Assembly (NCBI GenBank): GCA_023052935.1
Contig: CM041293.1
Span: forward strand, 176,877,600-176,941,599
Length of the DNA stretch: 64,000 nt
Reading direction: 5' to 3'
Source: Piezodorus guildinii
Taxonomy: Eukaryota > Arthropoda > Insecta > Hemiptera > Pentatomidae
Below the pieces are notes generated by a model, which worked only from the letters and a program-made list of their open reading frames with translations, had not been told where the DNA came from and searched no databases. The position numbers and the translations under genes were made by a program. Below are positions 12,401 to 20,401 of the stretch, one piece after another; position 1 is the first letter of the stretch; each line of letters starts with the position of its first letter.

Positions 12401-15400
12401 GGTAAGTGAAAGTCAAGTGTTGCCCGCACCAGATTTTTAGTAATACGAACAATACTTAAATTATTTGGATATTGTTCACACCAAAATACTTAAATTGCGA
12501 TTAAGAAATGCAAGGGTAGGGGAAGGAGGGTGAAATTTTTTTAATGGCAAATAGAAAATAAAACAGAAATAAATGTCTTGTATAGAGACACCCGATTTTA
12601 ACAAAAAAAGATAAAAAACCAAATAATAAAGTTATATCAAAACAAACAATTGTAATATACACATCATGAAAACATGTTGTTGTTTTTAAAGTAGTAAAGT
12701 AACCTGCACCACTACAACCTATGCAGGGTCTTGGGCTGAGCACATTAGAGATTCGTACTATTCCTAGGCCAACGGCAGTGTAATGAGGTGATTAGGCCTT
12801 GATCACGCTCAGCCACCAGGTTTTTCCCCCAATTTTTTGGATACCCACTTTATAGAGGCTAGGTCTGCCCCAGGAGGGTCTCTATATTTTATTTTAAACA
12901 TACAAGCACGATGTATATTATCCAATCCAAGAGTTAATTAGTTTCCAATCTATAAGGGTTGGTAAATCAGTATACAGTATTTTTCCAGTAAAAAAAACTA
13001 CATGATTTAATACTTTTTTTTTTTTTTTTTTTTTTTCTTACCTCATTTCGATGGCAGGGATTAGTTTTTTCTTTTTTTTAAAAGGCTCCAACCAGGCTGC
13101 TTTGTAAGATACAATATTTGGATGGTTGAATTTGGCCAACATTTTAACTTCTTTCAAATTCTGAAGAAAATCAGGAACATTGTAATACCTAAAAAATATA
13201 TACATAAAAGGTTTATCAGTAATTTTTTCTCACTCTGGTTTATTATTTTCAATAATGAACCTTTGTAATCAATCAAAAAAAAACTTTAAGATACGTAGAA
13301 CCCGAATGACAAATAAAACGAGAAATCCGTTTGTTCACTGTAAGCCGTCCGTGGCATACTGGTCCATTTTTTTTTTTTTTTTTTTTAATTCTACTCAAAA
13401 TACTAAGGCATGCAACAATGATCTAACACAAAGACGTTGATATCAGCTGTTTATTTTTTAAATGGTAGCTGATTAAAAGTGATTGAATTCAATAACTCAG
13501 TTATTTTTGAAGATGGAGAAAAAGAGAAAGGAATGTCAATAAATATCTTGAGTATTAGAAAAACAGTAATTTTTTTTTTTGGATATAATTTAAAATTATA
13601 TATTTAAATAAGTTTTAACTAGGTAAATAAGTGATTATATACAAGTTAATATGGCAAAAATTCAACAATTTGTTAGGTTAACATACCTGAGAAAAATTTT
13701 CTTCACAGCGTAGAGTCCTCCATCCAATTTGTGTTGTACTTTGTAAACGTGTCCGAAACCCCTTTAGCTATATAATCTAATTCTTCAAATTCGGTTGAAT
13801 ACCTTGACCATTCTATTACACCTCTTGTAGGAATGTTTAACTTTTCTGGCCTGAAAAAAAAAAAAAATTATAGCAATTCAACTATAATGTATACATTATT
13901 TATACAATCTAAAAGACTGAATAAAATGGATACATACATAGAAGAAACTATTGCAGGTTTAGTGTCGACTGATGTAGATTTAGCTGTTGTGAGCAAGTGA
14001 TATAGTGCTTTTTGGTAATAACTGCGCATAAATGAAAATTCTTCTTTCCCATAATTTTCGTCAATTAGATTCATCTGATGTAGTTTTTCGCATACATCTG
14101 AAAATCAAAAAATAAAATGAAAACATGATTTTACTTAAACAGCCTTCTAGATATGAAGGAAGAGATAGCGGTCTAAAAAAGGATAGAAAAATAAAGGAAA
14201 ACTATTTAATATCGGTTTTGACCCATATTGTGGGCTAAAAAACAAGATACAGTGTAGGTGTTCAATAATGACAGAAAAGTACAAATAAATTATTGACAGT
14301 TGAGTAAAAATTGATAAATTAAGCACAGAAAAAATAATAAAGACTAAAAAAGAATATTTAGTAAATGAGAAATGAAAGATAAATATAGTTAACAAAATTA
14401 TGTAAGGTGACATGCGAAGAGAAAACAGATGCCTAACAAAATAATGAAATAGAAAATGAAAAGTATAGTTAACTAAAAAATAGTAAAGAAAATATAAGTA
14501 TTAAAATATAAATTAAACATAAAAATAAATAAATACAAAGATTATACACTATATCCTTAATATGGTAAAATCAAAAAAGTTGAAGACTTCAAATATTTGG
14601 GAGAAATTATCACTGCAAATAGGTTAGACCAAATAGCGATAAGATTAAGAGCAAATAAAATGTTTAGTGCACTGAGAAGGACCAGACAAAACGTATAATA
14701 AAAAATCTATATCTTATAACAGTAAATTCAGACACTAACAACACAGTAACCAAACCGGAAACGCTACACGCAGCAGGCATGCTAACTTTGGGGAAGAGAA
14801 AACTGGAAGACTTGAGGGCAAACAAAAGGAAAATCATGGACCAGCCAAGTACAGTGAAGGAGAATACAGACTAAGAAGCAACAAAGAAATTTACCGGAAC
14901 AATGGACCCATAGATGAAACCATTAGAAAGAGAAGCTTAAAATATTTCAGGCACGTCAGGTGGCTGAAAGGAAACAGGATGATTAATAAATTATCCCACC
15001 AACTATTTGAAATGAAAACGGTTATAACCTGGGTTAAGGAAGTAACAGAAGATCTTGAACGAGATGGAATCAAAATTGAAGAAATAACAAACAGAAAAAT
15101 ATTTGGAGAAAACATCATGAAGGACCGTATCCAAGTCGAACTCATGAAGGTAAGGACGGAACAGCAGTTTTCTGAGCAGATGAAGGCTTCTTGTGAAAGA
15201 AGAAAACAAATAAGAAATTGAAATGTGCTTCAAAGTAGTCTTCACTCGTGATCTCAAATTGGTCTAATCGAATAAACAATAACAATCCTTAATACTTATG
15301 CCTACAGTCTTCTTGAATTTTTTTGCATCTAATTTTTTGTACAGTATACTATTTTAATGTACAACTAAACCAAATTAAAAAATAAAATCCATGATTTGCA

Positions 15401-16213
15401 CGAGTTATCTTCTCCTAATCAGTCCGAAATAATTTAAAGATTTTAAATATAATGTTATATATAGTAAAATGTTGTATATTGTTATTTTCACCCAAATTAA
15501 TGAAGTTAATTGATTTTTAATTCCAAACTTACCTAAATACAATTTTCGGCGTTTTTTCGGGTTTTTCTCCATTAGCTTACATAGCTGTTCGATTAACGAT
15601 TCAACCAATAAACTAGAAGGAGAAAATTTCTGTAGTTCATCAGAATCGACCCTAACAGCTAATGTACAGTCATCTCCTTTAAATAAAGCACAGAAGACAA
15701 ACATAAGTAAATCTTTAAAAAAAATATAAATAAATAACCATGAAATATATGCAGGCACTTAAAACCACACATTTTTGTTTTTTTATTATTGAGCATGTTA
15801 TTAATTATATCTAACATTCCAGGCATTGAAGAAAATGACTTTAAAATAGCAACTTTTCAAAAGGGCATCTTAATTTCTATAATTCCTGTGTTATAATAAA
15901 CACAATAAAGTTTTATTGTTCCAACCAAGGAACAATCCAAATTAATATAAAAAAAAAAAAAAAACTCAACTAAAATCTGTTTTCTTAATGCCTAGAATTC
16001 TATATTTATGCTTGAACTTAGTACATAACATGACAAAATACAAAATATTTCACTGAAAGCTCCAACATAATTACAGTTCATTTTTGTATTATCAACAGTG
16101 AGAAATAATGGCGAGTTTTAAATTAAAATATTCAAAATATAAAAATATATCAAACCTCTATCAAAAGAAGACACTGTCTTCAGAGAAGAAAATTCAGATT
16201 CTTCACTTAACAT
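191..16213 (-). CDS. EIF2AK1: Haem-regulated eIF2alpha kinase (HRI), nine coding exons
   Basis: A cytosolic Ser/Thr kinase that phosphorylates eIF2alpha and so lowers translation under haem deficiency, oxidative or mitochondrial stress (family knowledge). Coding exons on the minus strand: 16156-16213, 15533-15676, 13938-14097, 13687-13850, 13042-13188, 10883-11228, 8706-8888, 1708-1845, 191-418. All junction phases agree and give about 522 residues once one frameshift is allowed for. Visible: an N-terminal HRI-type helical region (SLLVESLIEQLCKLMEK), glycine loop near 149-156, catalytic Lys in AVKK near 171, alphaC Glu in LKEVKML near 189, an acidic kinase insert, LYIQMQLCQQTLRQWL typical of eIF2alpha kinases, HHDLKPSN near 336, DFG near 357, APE near 390, SDVYSLG near 402, and a C-terminal charged coiled coil typical of HRI. 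PERK is unlikely because no signal peptide, luminal or membrane region is present. Odd points: a one-base loss inside the glycine loop, HRD read as HHD, and a 6.9 kb intron full of transposons. Confidence 0.93.
586..1116. mobile_element. Tc1-like non-autonomous element (MITE) flanked by TA
   Basis: The ends are inverted: the left end reads CAGTACCAGTCAAAAGTTTG and the right end, read inward, CATTGCTGGTCAAAAGTTCG, continuing into matching GAGATCACC and GAGACCACT. TA dinucleotides flank both ends, as expected for Tc1/mariner insertion. The roughly 530-bp interior has no transposase open frame, so this is a deletion derivative or MITE. It lies in EIF2AK1 intron 8 (419-1707). Confidence 0.75.
1264..1512 (+). 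mobile_element. tRNA-derived SINE, family 1, full-length with target duplication
   Basis: A tRNA-like head with A box (TGGTTAGCATAA) and B box (GGTTCGAACCC) is followed by a body and a tail ending AAATAAATAAACAAAC. The flanking direct repeat cagagtgcccag occurs at 1252-1263 and 1513-1524. This is the best-preserved copy of a family found about ten times in the window, on both strands. Confidence 0.9.
1527..1628 (-). mobile_element. SINE family 3 fragment
   Basis: Read on the minus strand, this shares CATATGTCCC and ATAGCCTTCAAAGG followed by AGGTAGGGA with the poly(A)-tailed unit at 56405-56538. It appears to be a diverged copy, placed immediately downstream of the family 1 SINE. No open frame or clear tRNA box remains. 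Confidence 0.45.
1708..1845 (-). CDS. EIF2AK1: EIF2AK1 exon 8 (kinase C-lobe)
   Basis: The exon has 46 codons with acceptor at 1846-1847 and donor at 1706-1707. It begins SDVYSLGIIFFELL, the subdomain IX motif whose Asp holds the catalytic loop, and continues with LKSGNIPSDLVSSFP, typical of eIF2alpha kinases. Phase 0 at both ends matches exons 7 and 9. Confidence 0.92.
2006..2335. repeat. Fold-back element with nested inverted repeats
   Basis: Two nested inverted repeats are visible. The inner arms, 2066-2104 and 2129-2167, are perfectly complementary over 39 nt with a 24-nt loop. The outer arms, about 2006-2061 and 2280-2335, match with only a few differences. The transcript of either strand would form a long hairpin. 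No coding capacity is seen. It looks like a fold-back transposon or MITE in EIF2AK1 intron 7. Confidence 0.85.
2545..2730 (+). mobile_element. Short remnant of LINE family B (reverse transcriptase C-terminal part)
   Basis: Translation gives TLKDEQPLMDFENKVL followed by SKIW, matching the TLKDEQWLKVFENKVLR segment of the LINE at 22930-23010. The rest has decayed beyond reading. Confidence 0.6.
2826..2870 (+). repeat. Fragment of interspersed repeat B
   Basis: The stretch gattacgaaggttcattat and the following ttgaaaataataaaccaaaa recur nearly unchanged at 19805-19845, and inverted near 13235-13265. It is the end of a larger repeat described at 19150-19845. Confidence 0.6.
3275..3288 (+). repeat. 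Target-site duplication, left copy
   Basis: The 14-mer atatataacattcc is repeated exactly at 8642-8655 and brackets the LINE at 3289-8641. Confidence 0.9.
3718..4674 (+). CDS. LINE family A ORF1 protein (coiled coil plus RRM-like, L1-type)
   Basis: The protein has 318 residues. Residues 1-90 form a charged heptad-type coiled coil (KQVKESLLNTEKKIDDIK). Next comes an RRM-like region starting RRERNIILFNI and containing RPILVKFTTLRIKHRIL, then a C-terminal domain with IILSQDYSKEVRSKRKILLP and LKINGTIFTV, laid out as in L1 ORF1p (Transposase_22 family). Such proteins trimerise, bind element RNA and act as chaperones. The tail is rich in Ser, Lys and Glu. The start ATG follows an A/T-rich leader. 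The UGA stop at 4672-4674 is in the same frame as ORF2, with no other stop until 8092. Confidence 0.88.
   Translation: MEEKLEKLTQVISNFQISVASNAELLSGEIKQVKESLLNTEKKIDDIKCLTEQFKKDINKVQETLKQTDQKCSYFHQILSEKYEFLRRERNIILFNIKSQSDDTEEDLVLLVLKIFRDILKTEVHTNDIDLVKTLGKNNSNTRPILVKFTTLRIKHRILKASKLLKGTNIILSQDYSKEVRSKRKILLPYLKQAKTQNMRAFLIHDKLKINGTIFTVETIDKYEKELDSIYRLNRMSSTPEPTVSKHNIKEIKKNTHTEHTYSTDSSEFEERNDHRSDKPSLFEELQATKINSKRNRQSESPKHQKKKAVRSSSTPEQ
4675..8091 (+). CDS. LINE family A ORF2: APE endonuclease and reverse transcriptase
   Basis: The reading frame is open from just after the ORF1 UGA to 8091 (about 1139 codons). The first in-frame ATG lies at 5215, inside the endonuclease domain, so it cannot be the natural start. 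Endonuclease motifs are visible: FWNTHGIN (4791 on), CLYETW, GGDVNCR (about 5194) and SDHFP (about 5500). Reverse transcriptase motifs are GKSPGPDNIPNDFL (about 6190), YRPISLMNS, NGFRKGRS, FIDYRRAFDSVNH, VLQGEVLSAYLF and YYADDMAIF (about 6886). The C-terminus has a Cys/His knuckle (CTICNMNTYETIYHLIAVC, about 7870). The order and completeness suggest a functional target-primed reverse transcription enzyme. How its translation begins is unclear: UGA readthrough, or reinitiation at the ATGA overlap (4671) plus a frameshift. Confidence 0.92.
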   Translation: MDYLHVNNGTSTGCLPGTQTDYTTININNVEYLPCSVIFWNTHGINNFFSTTPYYTATSIFCLYETWQTSSSLNISPALQDFSAIISPAIKEKSRGRGSGGLALLYNRNIYNVEIIDKCEYWIFALVSVSTNKSFILGFLYFKPTINIIYVIDLLRETLITIKNKFNNKLILIGGDVNCRMGQLNQYDVDYIFGTHFAGHRISLDHTDNDKGRMLNELMEDEGFLIINGRAPSDKPGNFTNVNYRGQSVVDIIWCNLNFISEIIDLTVLDFPSLSDHFPIKAELKLSIDKHKVNKTRKPLAQTQVLKWQPEKTLLFKTSMTHSPRVGGHPFDNVDLMYENIALAIQETANCLQLCTTTAVKFKLTNYTNPWYDSECKSAKYNIKRKFKALKESGYDINIRSEYLQAKSIYRNLCKKKKAEYKNNLIEELGNYKDSKKFWHTVNRFRIKKSTSNPIPPEIWSEYFKNFYGQRSINLHLKLTTTDPILDREITLNELTASLNKIKSGKSPGPDNIPNDFLKNLPQNWQLYLVSLFNRILTTEDIPNNWTKSNITMIYKKGDIHQPENYRPISLMNSLLKIFTQILLDRLTTWENEKGILPETQNGFRKGRSCLDNLFLMNALTQLKLEYSDSDLFVIFIDYRRAFDSVNHNILWYKLKLLGISGKIIRLIRNLYERAAIRIKIDGSLSDEIAVTKGVLQGEVLSAYLFCLYISDMDYYFFKKGATGIQLNSKFNVLSSYYADDMAIFSYSYVDTNKKLEILSSYAKENYLEVNRSKTKIIFFHKGKQKKLKNFYYDGELMETVTYYTYLGVPLSSSGLFYEACKHAQSKTACAIGTVIDICRRSKMESWESRRRLNEAITTSSLFYGIEIWGLRYLDAIEKAQLNYFKRLFNLNRNIPYWLLRLEFGLEHSTTKIIKCVLRFIQKILIMPDDRIPKICYMILKEKHNNRPSAKYNWFTQIYNILDKADSSEILFENNPSTIQTNSTVIIESFKKLLHNKDIESLRSSQYSPFYNSLYQQTSLSHSYQTIYNIPFKMLKIIIQARLSGKYHIKFSHANNTYNIKPKEICTICNMNTYETIYHLIAVCPIYSALRNHYIPHANNIPESLFPTILTIDDPIKIKLLYYYLVSTLKLRSFVINE
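8642..8655 (+). repeat. Target-site duplication, right copy
   Basis: Identical to 3275-3288. It directly follows the (TTCTA)n tail of LINE family A, with one possible shared base. Confidence 0.9.
8706..8888 (-). CDS. EIF2AK1: EIF2AK1 exon 7 (catalytic loop to APE)
   Basis: The exon has 61 codons, acceptor at 8889-8890 and donor at 8704-8705. It begins PSNVFV, completing the HHDLKPSN catalytic loop, then carries VGDFGLACNL (metal-binding DFG) and GTKLYAAPEQL (end of the activation segment). The threonine in SVVETHQPGQLGTKLY falls where activating autophosphorylation occurs in the eIF2alpha kinase family. Base composition is visibly more GC-rich than the introns. Confidence 0.95.
9325..10135 (+). 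repeat. Interspersed repeat A, copy 1
   Basis: It opens with aaaaatctggagcacgcaac followed by acaactttcatttacctcc, and continues through gaaacatgtgttttattaaa and a stretch with ccaacggtatat. The same order of blocks occurs at 32260-33190 (+), 63657-64000 (+) and inverted at 11608-12437. No coding capacity is seen; the class is unknown. Confidence 0.7.
10597..10797 (+). mobile_element. SINE family 1 copy with internal deletion
   Basis: The tRNA-like head is recognisable (CACCTGTAGCATGATTGCTA and then CACAGGTTTAAATCC). The middle, with the GGATTTTTTAATGGGAG block, is missing. The 3' end (AAATTTAGGACTCCTACTG and AAATAAATAAACAAA) is present. Confidence 0.75.
10883..11228 (-). CDS. EIF2AK1: EIF2AK1 exon 6 (kinase insert, hinge, start of catalytic loop)
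   Basis: The exon is 346 nt, acceptor 11229-11230 and donor 10881-10882. It encodes an acidic insert (SDESMKEDSLEVVFESSVSS), then the hinge and alphaD region (WAVLYIQMQLCQQTLRQWL) and EYIHSQGIVHHDLK. The insert lies between beta4 and beta5, as in HRI and PERK, and is short. The usual HRD arginine is replaced by histidine here. Confidence 0.93.
11608..12437 (-). repeat. Interspersed repeat A, copy 2 (inverted)
   Basis: Read on the minus strand it starts TCTGGTGCGGGCAACAC, followed by TTGACTTTCACTTACCTC, and runs through the same blocks as copies 1 and 3. It may extend to the block ctgacccggcaaacgttctg at about 11611, which would be the other terminus. Confidence 0.6.
12700..12900 (-). mobile_element. 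SINE family 2 copy, 5' truncated
   Basis: It matches the 3' two-thirds of the complete element at 43407-43741 in reverse orientation, including aggccaacggcagtgtaatg and ggtgattaggccttgatcac. The tRNA-like head is lost after the block gaccctcctggggcagacc. Confidence 0.8.
13042..13188 (-). CDS. EIF2AK1: EIF2AK1 exon 5 (alphaC helix)
   Basis: The exon is 147 nt; acceptor 13189-13190, donor 13040-13041. It encodes LKEVKMLAKFNHPNIVSYKA, the alphaC helix with its salt-bridge Glu and beta4 strand, then a Lys-rich stretch leading into the insert. A long T tract lies directly beyond the donor. Confidence 0.93.
13235..13520 (-). repeat. Interspersed repeat B, copy 2 (inverted)
   Basis: In reverse orientation this parallels 19560-19845: the ctgagttattgaat block, the cagctgatatcaacgtc block, the CCGTCCGTGGCATA region, the GAACCCGAAT region and the terminal caataatgaacctttg block occur in the same order. 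It lies in EIF2AK1 intron 4. Confidence 0.6.
13687..13850 (-). CDS. EIF2AK1: EIF2AK1 exon 4 (glycine loop) with a one-base frameshift
   Basis: Acceptor 13851-13852, donor 13685-13686. The first part reads EFEELDYIAKG in the correct frame; after the G run at 13769-13772 (C on plus) the frame slips. Reading one base over gives GHVYKVQHKLDGGLYAVKK, including the ATP-binding lysine. As written, translation would end at TGA a few codons before the donor. With one extra G the exon is 165 nt and phases match exons 3 and 5 exactly, so a sequencing indel is the simplest reading. Confidence 0.9.
13938..14097 (-). CDS. EIF2AK1: EIF2AK1 exon 3 (N-terminal region)
   Basis: The exon is 160 nt; acceptor 14098-14099, donor GTATGT at 13937 downward. 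It encodes VCEKLHQMNLIDENYGKEEF and the helical SFMRSYYQKALYHLLTTAK, part of the N-terminal HRI domain. Phases agree with exons 2 and 4 (split codons Asp and Met). Confidence 0.85.
14560..15225 (+). mobile_element. LINE remnant (C-terminal part of an endonuclease-reverse transcriptase)
   Basis: Broken frames give VEDFKYLGEIITANRLDQ near 14580, then EYRLRSNKEIYRNNGPIDET followed by IRKRSLKYFRHVRWLKGNRM near 14860-14980, and an open tail of about 80 codons (14979-15221) with TWVKEVTEDLERDGIKIEEI. This succession is typical of the reverse transcriptase C-terminal domain of insect LINE polyproteins. It is a 5'-truncated and decayed copy in EIF2AK1 intron 2. Confidence 0.8.
15533..15676 (-). CDS. 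EIF2AK1: EIF2AK1 exon 2 (N-terminal helical domain)
   Basis: The exon is 144 nt; proposed acceptor AAAG at 15677-15680, donor GTAAGT at 15532 downward. It encodes FSPSSLLVESLIEQLCKLME then KNPKKRRKLYL, a segment well matched to the N-terminus of HRI. The open frame also runs upstream to an ATG at 15758, so an alternative first exon cannot be excluded. I prefer splicing to 16156-16213 because phases fit. Confidence 0.85.
16156..16213 (-). CDS. EIF2AK1: EIF2AK1 exon 1 (start codon)
   Basis: ATG at 16211-16213 opens MLSEESEFSSLKTVSSFDR, then one base of a split Gly codon before a donor reading GTTTGA. The donor is weaker than the usual GTAAGT, but the split codon joins exon 2 in frame (FDRGDDCTL). 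The alternative start at 15758 would give a hydrophobic, less HRI-like N-terminus. Confidence 0.6.
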
Positions 16214-17055
16214 GGTTCACAAATTCCTCAGACAACACACATACAAAAAAAAAACTATAATGATATTGTATTTCTTTATTATATTAAAATAAACAGTTTT
16301 TTCTTTTCAAAATAATAGAATACACGATCATTTTCAAAGTTCTTGAGTGAACAGTCAAAAGGGTTTGTGAAATCCTTGAAACTATTACCTTCAAGTTACA
16401 GTTACTCAAGTAAAGTCGTGTAAAGAAAGCAACTATGGATAAAATGTTGTGAATATGCGAAATCTAAATAATTTAACTAGAATTTTTAACGAATTCGTAA
16501 AGAAAAAAAAGAGATTTTCGTCAAATAATGTGGGGTTCAACTGAAAGAACAAGAAAAAACAGCTGTTACTGTTTTGGCCAGCAACGAACAACTAAACTTA
16601 AGTGAACGTTCAAAGTGACCGTGGGTCAACTGAATGTCTCATGCTTCAACAAAGATAATGAACTAGAATGTTCCTCTAAGTCCTCATTGTTCTAAGATTT
16701 TGTGATTGTTGTATTTTGTTTTATTTTATTTTATTTATTTTTTTTTTAGTTTATGACTTCTTTAAAAAAAGAGGATTACTCAAAAAACAAAATTTAAATT
16801 AAATAGTACTTGTCATACCATTGAAAACTGAAGGAGTACTTCTGTCTAAAAGCATTGTACTATTCTTAATATTATATTTTAATCTGCGTTGCAATGCATT
16901 AAGCCGATTCAATTAGATGTTTTTTCTTTTTCCTCCTAGATGTGCTTCATAGTTAATTTGCCTTTATATCTTGAATCTCCGTCCTATTTCTCCCTCCTAC
17001 TTATTTTCTTATTATCCAGTCCTACCTCGCTGCTGGATTTTATAAAATAAATCAC
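16214..17055. other. Upstream region of EIF2AK1, no gene seen
   Basis: AT-rich sequence presumably containing the EIF2AK1 promoter and 5' UTR. No coding exon, and no repeat copy that I could match elsewhere in the window. T-rich runs near 16720-16750. Confidence 0.5.
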
Positions 17056-17059
17056 CATA

Positions 17060-17830
17060 GTTCCTATTCCTCCCTTTTTTTCTCAATCTGCTGGTGTTCC
17101 TCAAGTCAGCATCGTAGGACCCGTTCTTTATTCAGTCTATACAGCTGATCTCTACCCATCCTAACACTTTCTACCTATGCTGATGACACCTGTGTGCTAT
17201 CAGTAGATCATGATCCAGTTACTGCCTCCCAAACTCTTCAATCCCATATCCGAGACCTTGAATTACGGTGCAAGAATTGGAGGATTAAAATAAATTCTAA
17301 CAAATCTCACCAAATAACCTTTAACCTTCGTCGTAAACCAATGACTTCCTACCCTACAGTATCCTTTAATGATACTCAACTAGCCCCAGTTGAACAGATT
17401 CGATATCTAGGACTCCACCTCTAACTTGCAATCCCCATGCAAGACTGAAACGACCAGAAACTGCCCGACGTTTTCGACTACTTCAATTACAAAAGACTTA
17501 TTTATATGACCATCATAAGACCGATATGGACTTACGGAATAGAGCTATGGAGTTCTACTAAACAATCGAATTCTTATCGTATCCAATTCTTCGTAAAATC
17601 CTTAACGCCCCTTACTTCGTCACGAATAAGCTCATCCATAAAGACCTTAATGTCCCACATGTTTCTGATTTAGCCCGAACCAGGTATCAACCATTCCATA
17701 AAAAACTCCATTTCCACTCTAATCCACTAGTTTCTATCCTTTCATCCTCTTCGATTCCTGATAATCCTCCGATGCGTTTGAAAAGAAGATTGCCCCGAGA
17801 CCTTCTAGTTTAGAATACTTTTAGAGTGCT
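17060..17830 (+). mobile_element. Jockey-like LINE remnant
   Basis: Broken frames give SAGVPQVSIVGPVLYSVYTA, then ADDTCVLSVDHDPVTASQTL (the YADD-type catalytic motif), LRCKNWRIKINSNKSHQITF, APVEQIRYLGLHL, and RLIYMTIIRPIWTYGIELW. This is the order of the Jockey-clade reverse transcriptase from motif B to the thumb. Several frameshifts and stops show it is dead. The piece from 17194 to 17424 is still open. Confidence 0.85.
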
Positions 17831-17839
17831 GCCAATGGG

Positions 17840-19140
17840 TAGCGTCTCTACATGTATTTCATGTCAGTTTACTATGTCCACACATTTACTTGTTGTATAT
17901 AATAATACAGTTGTAAATATCCATAAATATGTTTAATAAAAAAAAATATCTTAAATCATTTGTAAATTAATGCAGGGATCTCTAAGCCTCTCTAGGGTAT
18001 CTTTAGAACATTACCTAGAGCCACTAGAAGAATTCGTAGAACGGTAGGATTGAGGTGATTCGCAGTTGAATGCATTTGTTGTGAATAAAAGATTTTACTG
18101 TTGGAATGTACGTTTCGTAGTTTATAGATTTGGACCCCAACCCTGTAATCCGTATTCCCACTTAAAATTAAGCATATGGGGTGTAGATTAATCACTTGTT
18201 TAGTGAGAATATGTGGTCCAGGAGATATTTGTTTGTACAATAATGTCAAATAATGAATTTATAATCTCATAACTAACTTTATGCTCCATTATTACGTTTG
18301 CACTGATCCAAATAGTTTATGGATAGTATTTCTCTTTGATCTGCTTGAAACTCATCTTATTTTTAAATGTTGGTAAATCAAACTTCAAGATCTCATGGCC
18401 AACTAATTTTTAATCTTCGTTAGGGCAGACTAAGTAATAAAGATGTGAAAACAGACAAAAGAATATTGACGTGAATCTGAGTTCAAAAGTTAAACATGTT
18501 GTATTTGTAGTGAAGATAAGTTTTTATCGTTATAATTTGTGGATCATAGTAGACCGGATCATGATTGGAAATAAACAAAAATCCATTAAGAACTTTGCAT
18601 AATCCGATATCTCGTATGTAATCTTTCGAATCAAGTGTCATAAATTGTTACTCGTAGACATTAATCTTTCAGTGATACTTAATTAAAAAAAAAAAAAAAT
18701 ACAATAACTAGTCTATTAAACTCTATACAATGACTGAAACTGAAATGAATGAGTGAAAAGGATCCTCTTTTTCTGCCCTGCTGGTTTACTCCTAACAAAG
18801 CAGTTGGTTAAAATTAAAAAAACGCTGCAAATTATTACGAAATGGTTTATTATTTCCAAATAACAATATTGGGATATAACTGTTGATAGGCAATTAAGTA
18901 ATATGAAAAGCGCTAATTCAAAGCATCATATCATAACACTACCACTGATTTCAAAACGCAATATCTAAGCTAGTTGGAAACATAATTTAATGATTATTTT
19001 TCATTTGGAATCTCCCGGAACCCTGATTTGCTATCTACTTGTGAATGGCAAAGTTTAGTTTGTCGTTACCGAGTGTATAACGTAAGTCATTAGTTCAAGA
19101 TAATTGTTTTGATGCTAATAAATCTTATTCATTTTCATTG
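17840..19140. other. Intergenic, no gene seen
   Basis: AT-rich sequence. The open frame at 17992-18249 (minus) has no recognisable domain and no splice context. The stretch after 17900 still contains an AATAAA-like end that may be the tail of the Jockey remnant. Confidence 0.4.
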
Positions 19141-19149
19141 TATTATTGA

Positions 19150-19845
19150 CATGTAATACTTTTTTTTTTTTTTTTTTTTTTTTTATCGCGCTTTACAGAT
19201 TCTAAAACTCTATACACACTTTTCTCTATCTTAAAAAATAACTGAGTTATAAGCGTATTTATGTTAAAAATGTCAATTTTTTTTATTTATTTTTTCTCTT
19301 TTATATAATTATTAAAAAACAATAATGAATTTTTTTCTATCTTCGAAAATAACGTAGTTACAAGCGTATATTTCAATTTTTTTTATTAATATTTTTTTTT
19401 TTTTTTATCGCGCTTTACTGATTTTAAAACTCTAAACATACTTTTCTCTATCGTCAAAAATTACTGAGTTATGAGCGTATTTATGTGAAAAATGCCTTTT
19501 TTTTTTTCTTTCTTTTTCTCTTTATATAATTATTCGAGTTTTGTTGGTTAAAAAACACTAATAACTTTTTTTTCTATCTTCAAAAATAACTGAGTTATTG
19601 AATAAAATCCTTTTAATCCGCCGCCATTTCAAAACTAACCAGCTGATATCAACGTCTATAGTTCAAAAAAATTGGTACAGTAGTTTCGGATATATGCCGC
19701 GGACGGCGTACAAATGGATTTTTTTGTATTCTTTATTCGGGTTCTACGCATCTTGAAACGTAAACCATCAAATTTCGAGGAGGGATATTTTTTTTTTTTT
19801 TAGTCGATTACAAAGGTTGATTATTGAAAATAATACACCAAAATG
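19150..19845 (+). repeat. Interspersed repeat B, copy with internal tandem expansion
   Basis: A unit with tttatcgcgctttac, aaaactcta, ctttttctctatctt and actgagttat-agcgtattt occurs at about 19186 and again about 222 bp later at 19408. A third partial unit is near 19560. The non-repeated end (19605-19845) matches repeat B elsewhere. Long T runs separate the units. Confidence 0.75.
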
Positions 19846-20400
19846 CATTGTCTTATGTTTTACATGCATATTTTCCAATTTATTTCGTAAAAACAACTAA
19901 TGCTATTCCATATCATATTCTTCAGCTTCTTCCAATGTTGAAACATACAAAGCTTACTGTGGGTTTCCATTTGTTCATGAATGCATCGTTGAAAGTTAAT
20001 ATAACCATTCTCGGATAATTTAGGCTACATAAATCATTTTCATTATGTTGTACTCTTTCATGTTTGAATGAAGAAAAACTTTTTCTAAGAGATTTGAATG
20101 TATTAAACAGTGGTTTAATTTTAAAACTTAATAGAAGCGTTTAAAGTTAAAATTGTAATTACTCTGTTTTAATTTCTGAAAAATTGGATCTTGTGGACAA
20201 CGGCTGCTTAAACATGTAGTCTCTTCGGTTCTCAGTACGTGATTAGAAGCATTTCTTTCACCAAGACACTGCTGTAAAGATTATAGTTACATTTCAAGTA
20301 ATACTTAATTTAAACTTAGTTTTTGAGCTATCCTTGTATTTTTCAAAGTGTTTATAAACAAAAGATAGTAATCCAAATTTTAGGATAATGAAATAATGAA
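19846..20400. other. Intergenic, no gene seen
   Basis: AT-rich, without recognisable coding or repeat structure. A 64-codon open frame at 19824-20018 overlaps repeat B and has no visible domain. Confidence 0.4.
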
Positions 20401-20401
20401 G

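Noticed and set aside
12501..12743. 80-codon open frame on the minus strand
   Set aside because: It runs from a family 2 SINE into AT-rich intron sequence; no domain.
13687..13850. EIF2AK1 as a pseudogene because of the glycine-loop frameshift
   Set aside because: All other exons, phases and motifs are intact, and similar homopolymer slips occur in neighbouring conserved genes, so a sequence error is more likely.
191..16213. PERK (EIF2AK3) identity for the kinase
   Set aside because: No signal peptide, luminal beta-rich region or transmembrane segment upstream, and the protein ends in a coiled coil as HRI does.
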